A stretch of 6,190 nt of DNA from assembly GCA_017447005.1 (NCBI GenBank), contig JAFSOM010000013.1, positions 1 to 6,190 of the forward strand. Reading direction: 5' to 3'. The notes under the pieces were generated by a model that saw only the letters and a list, made by a program, of their open reading frames with translations, ran no database searches and had not been told where the DNA came from. Of the stretch, positions 1 to 5,320 are shown in pieces. The stretch's first letter is position 1. Each line of letters begins with the position of its first letter. The stretch is from Oscillibacter sp. (GTDB taxonomy: Bacteria; Bacillota; Clostridia; Oscillospirales; Oscillospiraceae). A program made the position numbers and the translations under genes.

Positions 1-3000
1 CCGTTTTTATCCGGCTGTCCGGCGTGTTCTGCGCTAAGACGTGAAATAATGACCTTCCATTTGTCAATCCATTCTTGGGATTGCGGGATGTCCTTTCGGA
101 AAAAGTATCCCATTCCGCCGTTATATCTCAGGTTAATGTCGCCCGTTGGCGTCGGCTTGACATAGGTTGCCAATCCGAAAGGCTTTCTTGCTGATACCAT
201 GCCGGAAAGATTTTCTTCCCCGTAGGAAAGAACCTTGTTTACAATCGCCTCCGCGACGGGATAGCGGATTAAGGTATCATATCCGTTAAGATATTTTAGC
301 GTAACCGTCGTTTTGCCGTTGCTGACGTTCGTAAACTCGCATTTGCCGTCATAGGCGTTATCCCACAGGAAATAACAAACGCCGCCGGCAATGTCAACCG
401 TGGGGAAACAGTCTTTGGAATCCGTAAAATCTACGATTTTTCTGATTCGCTTATCGTTCAGCATATTGGCGCGGAAAGTATCAAGCCCTTTTCCGCCGGA
501 ATACCATTTCGCGGGCGTAATCATCGAAAGATAATGCGGATTGATTTCTTTCGCCTGCTCCACAAAATAGTTATAGACAGGGGTCGCGCTCGCGTTGTTT
601 CCGCCGTCCGATTCCTGATAGGGGGGATTGCCTACAATCGCGTCAAATTTCAAACGCTCCCCCTCCTTGCCCCATGTCGCGGGATTGGTCAGTTTGCGCC
701 CTAACCGCTTCCTGTCCTTCATGCGTTCCAGCAGTTTCGACAGGCATATCGCGTTGACCGTCCAATCCTGATACCCCGCCAGCGTCCGCCGCGTCACGAA
801 ACGCGCCATTTTCGTCCGGCACAATACGAAAATATGCTCCTGTACGACCTGTTTCCAAAGTTCCTGCGTCCGTTCCAGCGGCAGTTCGTCCTCGTTTCCG
901 TTCAGGCGCATGGCGTACAGGCTGTAGGCCATATAAAGCGGGTACAGGCCGGATTTCGAGTTCATTTCCAGTATCTTGACGGACGGATTCAACAGCAGTT
1001 CCTCCGTCACGCCGTCGCGCTCCACGAGACGCGGCGCGTCCAACGGCTCCTGCGCGTCAAACTGTTCGTTGAGGAAACAGTAGCCGCCTACCGTGTCCGA
1101 TAGGTGCATATTGACCACCCGCCACGGCGTCAGCACGGTTTCCTTGTCGGGGTTGCGGAACGTCTGGAAGATTTCCGCTATTTGCTGTACTCTGCGGGTC
1201 GGCGGGAGTTCGTCGGCGGCTTTCGCCATGCGCCGGATACGCAGTCCCGCGCCTATCACGACATCCTCATCATAGTATTTCCACACGCGCCGGAATAACT
1301 CTTTCGTGACGCCCTTCGGCATGAACTCTTTCCATGATTCGTCGTCCGTCAGGCGGATAAAGTCATTCATGCCGATGTTTTCCGTCAAATCCGCGTCCGC
1401 GCCGTAAATCAACAGCGGCAGACGAATGGAGATGTTACGCAACAGCGCAATGACTTTCTTCTGATTTTTTCTTTGCTCTTCCAGCTTTTTCAGCAGTTCC
1501 TGTTCTTCCTTGCTCAACTCGCGTTTCGGTTTGCGCTTCGTCCGTTCCGCCCGTTGCCATTCCTCCTGCGTCAATCCCTGATTGTTGATAATGACTTTCG
1601 TCGGGCGCGGGGCTTTTTTCTGCGGCGTCAGAACGTCGCCAAGCGTGTTGATAAGGCTTACGTCGTCCTGATTCATGACGATTCCCGTATCCGATTTGTA
1701 TACGGATTCATCGTCAAAGCCGCTCTTTATCGCCTTTTCCACGGTCATGCGCTTGATTTGCCGCATCATGCGGGGGACATCGTATTCCGTCATGCGCGTG
1801 CCGTCGTAGGAAAGCACAGGGCAGAAGTTGAGAAATTCGCCTAACGCCCCTTGCGCGTCGCCGTCGGAACGTTTGCCGCGCTTTTGCAAGCTGTGCGCAT
1901 CGGAAAGGACTTTCAAAGCGCGGTCGGGGGCGAAATCGAACACATAACAGCGCTCTTTCCGCTTGCCGTCGATGATTCCGGCGGACTGTACGCGGAATAT
2001 CGTCTGCATATAGCCGGACGCCGCCGTATTCGCGGAGCCTGTCAACATCATGACGGCGGTCCATTCGGGAACCGTGACGCCCGTCGTCAGGCGTCCGCAG
2101 GAAATTGTAATGGAAAACGGATTCTCCCGGATAGTATCTTTCACCAGTTGCAAGGCGTCATCGTAGGGAACTTCCTCGTCCCCGTCGCCCGCCACATTCG
2201 CCACCTGATAGGCGCGGAAAACCGGATGATTCCGTAACAGTACGCTCAAAGCCCGCGCCGCCTTGACGCCCGGAACCATCCAGAACGTATGGCGGAACAT
2301 CTCGCGGCGTTCCGGCGTGGCGAACGGATAGCCGCTTTCGGCGCTTTCGGCGGAAATCAGGTTCAGAAACCGGATAACGTCATCTTCATGGACAAAATCG
2401 CCGATTTTCGCGCCAGCGGGCAACGGACGGAAATCCTGTTTCGGATCGCCCATCCATACGCGGAAAAACTCCGTGAAATTAAACGCCGCGTCGTAGGTTT
2501 CGTAGCGGTAGGACGTTTCCATGACTTTCGCCATGTCGAAGGTTAGGATTCTCATTTCCGGCAAATCCGCGTAGGGGTTATGGTCGCCGGGATGTTTGTT
2601 ATCCCACTCCCGTTTTGCGGTCTGTTCGTCCACATAGCCCCAAGAGTAGACGTTTTCCTCGTACTTGCCGATAATGTTGTATGGAGTGCCGGAAAGGGAG
2701 AGAATTTTGGGCTTTTTCCCGTTCTTTGCGGTTTCCAGCGCGGCTTGCACAGCCTGTCCTAATTCCGTTTGCGTTCCCTCGTGCGCCTCGTCATAGATTA
2801 TCAAATCCCAGTCCGCTTCAAAGACCGCATTATTTTTGTCATACTTGCCGCCCACGGGCGCGGAATGACGCAAGTCCTGCACGGAAACGAAATACACGAA
2901 CGGCTTGCCGGAAGTCGCCAATTCGTGGAGTTTGAGGTCATTATCCGCGTCAATTTTGGGGTCGTATAAGTCTTCCTGTCGGGCATACGTTTTGCTGTGA

Positions 3001-3746
3001 AACGAGCGGTCGCTGTCTTTGCCGAACACAAGCTCAAAATCCTCGCGCCATCCGGCCAGCACTGCCGGACGGTGCGTCACAACGATAACTTTTTGATAGT
3101 TTTCCTCTTTTATCAAACTGTACGCCGTAACCGTTTTGCCGAAACGCATTTTGCAGTTCCATAGCATTTCGTTCCCTTTACGGAACACGGCGCGGGTTTT
3201 GTCCACGCATTCCCTTTGCTCACGCCGGAGAGTAAAAGGTTTAACCGGCGTATGTTCGCGGAAACGCGTTTCGCTGTGCGGATTTTCTCCGCAAACAGAC
3301 GCGATTTCTTCGGCGGTTAAGGCGGGGCGTCCCGCTTTGACGGCTTGAATCGCCAGTTTCGCCAGCAGTAAACCAACGCGGAACCATTCGCTGTCCTGAT
3401 TGGTGGAAGAGAACTTTAACGCCGCGTATCCGGAGGCGTACAGGACATTATGAACGTCATTATCGCTGAAAAGCGTCCAATCCTCCGTACCGTCCGCCAG
3501 TTGGACATGGCGTCGCGCCAATTCCGTGTGAAGCAATTCGTAGTCAATTAAGGCGGTTTTGGTGTACTGGTCAATCCGTTTCCGCGCCGCCTGATTGAGT
3601 TCCTCGCAGTTCGGCGGCAGACTCTTATGACCAAGACCGCTAACAATGCTCGTTTCTCCGATTTTCAGACAGCCCTCATGCTTCCGGTCAGGAATCGTAA
3701 AGACGTAAATCAAACGATAGCTAACCGTAGCGTTATATAATTGCAC
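1..3746 (-). CDS. GIY-YIG nuclease / SF2 DEAH helicase / Eco57I-type N6-adenine methyltransferase fusion (type ISP-like restriction-modification enzyme), 3' end cut by window
   Basis: I translated this frame by hand from the GTG at 3746 to the window edge: 1248 codons, no stop. Residues 1-110 look like a GIY-YIG nuclease: LIYVF (12-16), LKIGE (27-31), candidate catalytic Arg55/Arg57 and Glu70/Glu75. Residues 190-600 are an SF2 helicase: Walker A-like MRFGKT (200-205), Ia-like VVTHRP, DEAH (319-322), SGTPYN (352-357), motif V CGRLTTG (550-556), motif VI-like QTIFRVQ (581-587). A charged, probably helical linker spans 730-768. The methyltransferase starts at TVLTPWRVVNM (870-880, motif X-like). 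ILEMNSKSG (925-933) is a degenerate SAM motif I, and NPPY (1040-1043) is the catalytic motif IV of N6-adenine enzymes. The frame leaves the window after WKVIISRLSAEH (1230-1241), where target recognition should follow. Expected activity is ATP-driven DNA translocation with cleavage of unmethylated sites and adenine methylation of host sites. The start is supported by GAAAGGGGG eight bases upstream and by overlap with the preceding gene. Domain assignments are from motif recognition; the nuclease is the least certain. Confidence 0.92.
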   Translation of the reverse strand, partial: MQLYNATVSYRLIYVFTIPDRKHEGCLKIGETSIVSGLGHKSLPPNCEELNQAARKRIDQYTKTALIDYELLHTELARRHVQLADGTEDWTLFSDNDVHNVLYASGYAALKFSSTNQDSEWFRVGLLLAKLAIQAVKAGRPALTAEEIASVCGENPHSETRFREHTPVKPFTLRREQRECVDKTRAVFRKGNEMLWNCKMRFGKTVTAYSLIKEENYQKVIVVTHRPAVLAGWREDFELVFGKDSDRSFHSKTYARQEDLYDPKIDADNDLKLHELATSGKPFVYFVSVQDLRHSAPVGGKYDKNNAVFEADWDLIIYDEAHEGTQTELGQAVQAALETAKNGKKPKILSLSGTPYNIIGKYEENVYSWGYVDEQTAKREWDNKHPGDHNPYADLPEMRILTFDMAKVMETSYRYETYDAAFNFTEFFRVWMGDPKQDFRPLPAGAKIGDFVHEDDVIRFLNLISAESAESGYPFATPERREMFRHTFWMVPGVKAARALSVLLRNHPVFRAYQVANVAGDGDEEVPYDDALQLVKDTIRENPFSITISCGRLTTGVTVPEWTAVMMLTGSANTAASGYMQTIFRVQSAGIIDGKRKERCYVFDFAPDRALKVLSDAHSLQKRGKRSDGDAQGALGEFLNFCPVLSYDGTRMTEYDVPRMMRQIKRMTVEKAIKSGFDDESVYKSDTGIVMNQDDVSLINTLGDVLTPQKKAPRPTKVIINNQGLTQEEWQRAERTKRKPKRELSKEEQELLKKLEEQRKNQKKVIALLRNISIRLPLLIYGADADLTENIGMNDFIRLTDDESWKEFMPKGVTKELFRRVWKYYDEDVVIGAGLRIRRMAKAADELPPTRRVQQIAEIFQTFRNPDKETVLTPWRVVNMHLSDTVGGYCFLNEQFDAQEPLDAPRLVERDGVTEELLLNPSVKILEMNSKSGLYPLYMAYSLYAMRLNGNEDELPLERTQELWKQVVQEHIFVLCRTKMARFVTRRTLAGYQDWTVNAICLSKLLERMKDRKRLGRKLTNPATWGKEGERLKFDAIVGNPPYQESDGGNNASATPVYNYFVEQAKEINPHYLSMITPAKWYSGGKGLDTFRANMLNDKRIRKIVDFTDSKDCFPTVDIAGGVCYFLWDNAYDGKCEFTNVSNGKTTVTLKYLNGYDTLIRYPVAEAIVNKVLSYGEENLSGMVSARKPFGLATYVKPTPTGDINLRYNGGMGYFFRKDIPQSQEWIDKWKVIISRLSAEHAGQPDKN

Positions 3747-4725
3747 GAGAGCCGCCCCCTTTCAATAAGGATAAAAACCGAATGTTTTTCTGACCGCGCC
3801 AGTCTTTTATCATGCAATATGCGCCGTTATGCTGACGCATATTCCCGTATTGACAGCCGGGACAGCGCATTTCGCTGACTTCTTCTCCAGACAGGGAAAT
3901 TTGCGTGATTCGCGTCATATAACAGCTTCTCGGCACGACGCACTTTTGACCGTCCATTTGCCAGAGATTCCATGAAATGACCGTCGCTATTTCATACAGC
4001 CGCGATATATCCGGTATACGGTTATACATCGCGTGGTAATACTCGATAAACGTGGCGAACAGATTTTCTCTCGCAAGGAACAGGTTATCGCCCTGATATT
4101 CAAAGCCGTAAACGCTTTGAAATGCGCGGTGAACCCAATAAAGCCATTCTTCTTCTGTCTCCGCGTTTTCATTGACGATACGAAGTTTCCTGTCCAGCAG
4201 GCCGATTCGGTTTTCAATCGGTATCCCGTCTCCGCTGACCGTATCGTAACGACTAACCAAATACGGAGCTTCCCCGCAGGCCATTTCCATCCGATTCGCG
4301 TCAATATAATGTTTCCAGTCACGGCTCTTTTCGGGCGGAAACTCAATTTTCTCCGCAGACGGATGCCAGCGGCGTTTGTCCGGGCTTTGGGGCGTGTTAA
4401 ACACGTTTTCCCGACCAAACCACGCGTTGTCTATCAAGTTGTTCTGCTCATTGCAAATCCAGGAAGGAGTGAACACCTCAGCCTTTTCCCGCGTCCGACT
4501 GTACTGCTCCCGCAACGCCTTAAAAACTCTTGATTGGATTCCGGAAACCTGCGCGGATTGAATTTCGTCTTTCGGCGCGTAACCTGTTCCGCAGTCGCTG
4601 TAATCGGCGGTAGCCCAAATAATATTACGCTGTGTTGTCCTGTCCTTCAGTAGAATATCCAGCAAACTCTCCGTGCGGCGCGTTCCTCTTTGCTGTAAAA
4701 GCTCTCTGCTGTAGACCTGACACAC
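3733..4725 (-). CDS. Methyltransferase-like accessory subunit of a restriction-modification system ('subunit M'-like, lacks NPPY)
   Basis: A 330-residue soluble protein. RGTRRTESLLDILL (13-26) is followed by EVFTPSWICNEQNNLID (83-99), which resembles the FTPxW motif X region at the start of gamma-type N6-adenine methyltransferases. EMACGEAPYLVSRYD (147-161) resembles a divergent SAM motif I, and VYGFEYQGDNLFLAREN (205-221) resembles the motif II/III stretch. About 100 residues after motif I, where NPPY would be expected, the sequence is NLWQ (253-256), so independent adenine methylation is doubtful. The C-terminal part has C288-x2-C291, H299 and C304, a possible zinc site. Similar proteins are, to my recollection, annotated as 'restriction endonuclease subunit M' beside large helicase-methylase genes. 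The start is GTG 4725, preceded by GGGGGG with nine bases spacing; the same frame is closed by TGA at 4753-4755. The stop overlaps the start of the next gene by 14 bp, implying translational coupling. Likely role (inference): DNA-recognition or modification partner of the downstream enzyme. Confidence 0.85.
   Translation of the reverse strand: MCQVYSRELLQQRGTRRTESLLDILLKDRTTQRNIIWATADYSDCGTGYAPKDEIQSAQVSGIQSRVFKALREQYSRTREKAEVFTPSWICNEQNNLIDNAWFGRENVFNTPQSPDKRRWHPSAEKIEFPPEKSRDWKHYIDANRMEMACGEAPYLVSRYDTVSGDGIPIENRIGLLDRKLRIVNENAETEEEWLYWVHRAFQSVYGFEYQGDNLFLARENLFATFIEYYHAMYNRIPDISRLYEIATVISWNLWQMDGQKCVVPRSCYMTRITQISLSGEEVSEMRCPGCQYGNMRQHNGAYCMIKDWRGQKNIRFLSLLKGGGSRAII
3755..3763 (-). promoter_or_regulatory. 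Ribosome-binding site of the nuclease-helicase-methyltransferase gene
   Basis: GAAAGGGGG on the minus strand lies eight bases before GTG 3746 and inside the 3' end of the upstream coding region (it encodes the LKGGG residues). Together with the 14-bp overlap it supports coupled translation of the two proteins and fixes the GTG start, which places the LIYVF nuclease motif near the N-terminus. Confidence 0.6.
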
Positions 4726-4734
4726 AGCAATCAG

Positions 4735-4740
4735 CCCCCC
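4735..4740 (-). promoter_or_regulatory. Ribosome-binding site deciding the GTG start of the methyltransferase-like gene
   Basis: A run of six G on the minus strand lies nine bases upstream of GTG 4725. It is an unusual, all-G Shine-Dalgarno-like tract. No ATG occurs in frame between the upstream TGA (4753-4755) and the conserved-looking RGTRRTESLL segment, which leaves GTG 4725 (or a rarer CTG at 4734) as the start. Confidence 0.45.
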
Positions 4741-4778
4741 GTTGACGAATGCTCATCCTGATACTACAAATACACTTT

Positions 4779-4807
4779 AGTTTACCATAGAATGGACAAG
4801 ATTTCAA
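4779..4807 (-). promoter_or_regulatory. Probable sigma-70/sigma-A promoter of the restriction-modification operon
   Basis: On the minus strand, TTGAAA (4807-4802) is followed after exactly 17 bases by TAAACT (4784-4779). This is a good -35 box and a fair -10 box (four of six consensus bases). Transcription would begin near 4772, giving a leader of roughly 45 bases before the GTG at 4725. The site sits directly downstream of the AT-rich palindromes, one of which ends seven bases from the -35 box. No transcript data are available, and a nearby alternative pair (TTGCTC with TATGGT, 18-base spacer) is possible. Confidence 0.5.
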
Positions 4808-4813
4808 GAGCAA

Positions 4814-4951
4814 TCCGAAAATATTTATTTTCATGGCAGATTCTCTGCAACTTTTCGGAAATATTTCCAAAAAACGTGAATAAGCAAAAAAATCAAAGCA
4901 TTCAAACAAAAAAAGTTTCTTATTTTCAATATTTTGACTTCCGAAAATATT
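4814..4951. repeat. Repeated TCCGAAAATATT motif upstream of the promoter
   Basis: The 12-mer TCCGAAAATATT is found exactly at 4814-4825 and 4940-4951. Its first eight bases recur inverted at 4852-4859 (TTTTCGGA on the plus strand). The 4814 copy overlaps the inverted repeat GAAAATA-TT-TATTTTC (4817-4832), just upstream of the proposed -35 box. The spacing suggests multiple regulator or UP-element-like sites, although AT-rich sequence makes chance similarity possible. Confidence 0.45.
4852..4873. promoter_or_regulatory. Palindrome centred on GGAAATATTTCC
   Basis: GGAAATATTTCC (4857-4868) is perfectly self-complementary. It is extended on each side by four T and four A beyond a single mismatch, so the symmetric site covers 22 bases. 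It lies about 45 bases upstream of the proposed -35 box and includes the inverted TTTTCGGA copy of the repeated motif. Confidence 0.45.
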
Positions 4952-4960
4952 GCCGGAAGT
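4927..4960. promoter_or_regulatory. Two interleaved inverted repeats containing a copy of TCCGAAAATATT
   Basis: CAATATTTT (4927-4935) and AAAATATTG (4944-4952) are perfect 9-bp inverted halves with an eight-base centre. ACTTCCG (4937-4943) and CGGAAGT (4954-4960) form a second 7-bp inverted repeat offset from the first. The two cannot form together, so they may be alternative folds or overlapping protein sites. Confidence 0.45.
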
Positions 4961-4961
4961 T

Positions 4962-4981
4962 CACTTTATCTAAATAAAGTG
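4962..4981. promoter_or_regulatory. Perfect 8-bp inverted repeat, AT-rich
   Basis: CACTTTAT (4962-4969) and ATAAAGTG (4974-4981) flank CTAA. The site lies four bases from the 18-bp palindrome. Two adjacent perfect palindromes suggest regulator binding, or the end of a mobile element; no T-tract supports termination. Confidence 0.5.
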
Positions 4982-4985
4982 GAGG

Positions 4986-5003
4986 TTTGGCAACATTGCC
5001 AAA
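4986..5003. promoter_or_regulatory. Perfect 18-bp palindromic operator-like site
   Basis: TTTGGCAA (4986-4993) and TTGCCAAA (4996-5003) are exact inverted halves around CA. The size and symmetry are those of a binding site for a dimeric helix-turn-helix regulator. It lies about 180 bases upstream of the proposed promoter's -35 box, which is far for a simple repressor site. No regulator gene is present in the window. Confidence 0.5.
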
Positions 5004-5009
5004 GGAGCG

Positions 5010-5201
5010 CAAAGCGGTTGTGACCACGTTGTCCGGACCGCTCCGCCGCTTGTCTCGGACGAACGCTCCCTCAACAAACGCCCGTTTTTGCTCCCGTTTG
5101 CGGATGCGGGACGGCGGTATCCGCAAACACACTGAAAAGCGAACAGACGGGCTTTTTCGGGAAAAAACGGGACCGCTTCGTCTTAATTCCGACAAAGCGG
5201 T
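5010..5201. repeat. Shared repeat arms: CAAAGCGGT and GGACCGCT, two copies each in mirrored order
   Basis: CAAAGCGGT occurs at 5010-5018 and 5193-5201; GGACCGCT occurs at 5035-5042 and 5170-5177. The order is therefore arm A, arm B, arm B, arm A, where A and B are partly complementary (AGCGGT with ACCGCT). Either adjacent A-B pair can form a local hairpin, and the outer arms can also pair across the interval. The mirrored layout suggests either an old duplication or alternative RNA/DNA folds. Confidence 0.6.
5096..5128. repeat. Perfect 10-bp inverted repeat with 13-base loop
   Basis: GTTTGCGGAT (5096-5105) and ATCCGCAAAC (5119-5128) can form a stem around a GC-rich 13-base loop. It lacks a T-tract. 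Its role is unknown; it is part of the cluster of stem-loops in this intergenic region. Confidence 0.7.
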
Positions 5202-5202
5202 C
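5162..5202 (-). terminator. Rho-independent terminator downstream of the relaxase-like ORF
   Basis: On the minus strand GACCGCTTTGTC (5202-5191) pairs over all 12 positions, including one G-U wobble, with GACGAAGCGGTC (5182-5171) around an eight-base loop. CCG and then six T (5167-5162) follow directly. The wobble is only pairable in minus-strand RNA, which fits termination of transcripts arriving from the relaxase side and insulates the restriction-modification operon. Confidence 0.65.
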
Positions 5203-5214
5203 TGCGGAACAGCG

Positions 5215-5248
5215 GGAGCGCTTTTGCTGGAACTCGCAAAAGCGCTCC
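5215..5248. repeat. Perfect 13-bp inverted repeat (stem-loop)
   Basis: GGAGCGCTTTTGC (5215-5227) and its exact reverse complement GCAAAAGCGCTCC (5236-5248) flank an eight-base loop. No T-tract follows on either strand, so it is not an ordinary terminator. Its loop length equals that of the neighbouring terminator hairpin. Confidence 0.8.
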
Positions 5249-5268
5249 TCCCAGAGTCTGGAGAATTT

Positions 5269-5314
5269 CCCGGAACGGCTTTGCAGAAATCTGCGAACCC
5301 GTTCCGGGCGTTTT
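5269..5314 (+). terminator. Long stem-loop next to the relaxase stop, possible plus-strand terminator
   Basis: CCCGGAACGG (5269-5278) pairs with CCGTTCCGGG (5299-5308). After one C-C mismatch the stem continues inward as TTTGCAGA with TCTGCGAA (one G-U wobble, pairable in plus-strand RNA) around an AA loop. CG and four T follow on the plus strand (5311-5314). It could block antisense transcription into the 3' end of the relaxase gene. The short T-run leaves terminator function uncertain; the hairpin itself is clear. Confidence 0.5.
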
Positions 5315-5320
5315 AGGGGA

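Larger units (their letters stand above)
4726..5320. other. Intergenic region rich in inverted repeats, no convincing gene
   Basis: These 595 bases separate the relaxase-like ORF from the restriction-modification operon. The right two thirds (about 4981-5320) are GC-rich and dense in long stem-loops. The left third (about 4740-4980) is AT-rich with short palindromes and a probable promoter. Open frames exist on both strands (for example plus 4987-5316) but have arginine- and serine-rich compositions unlike the neighbouring genes, lie across the hairpins and match nothing I recognise. I take the region to be regulatory or recombinational rather than coding. Individual elements are listed separately. 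Confidence 0.75.

Noticed and set aside
4033..4533. 166-codon plus-strand frame
   Set aside because: Antisense shadow of the methylase-like gene, whose own motifs are clear.
4625..4909. 94-codon minus-strand frame upstream of and overlapping the methylase-like gene
   Set aside because: It overlaps about 100 bases of the confident gene in another frame, begins in AT-rich palindromic DNA and resembles no known protein. A short leader peptide from ATG 4756 is possible but unsupported.
4987..5316. 109-codon plus-strand frame with GGAGG upstream
   Set aside because: It starts at a TTG within the 18-bp palindrome and runs through all the hairpins. Its Arg/Ser/Leu-rich composition has no domain signature, and the GGAGG is one base from the start. 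The hairpins explain the sequence better.
4926..5320. Retron-type non-coding RNA or CRISPR array
   Set aside because: The inverted repeats invited the idea, but no reverse transcriptase or Cas gene is present, and the repeats are neither evenly spaced nor identical.
4726..5320. tRNA gene or attachment site
   Set aside because: I found no cloverleaf with a GTTC-type T-loop arm and no flanking direct repeat typical of integration within the window.
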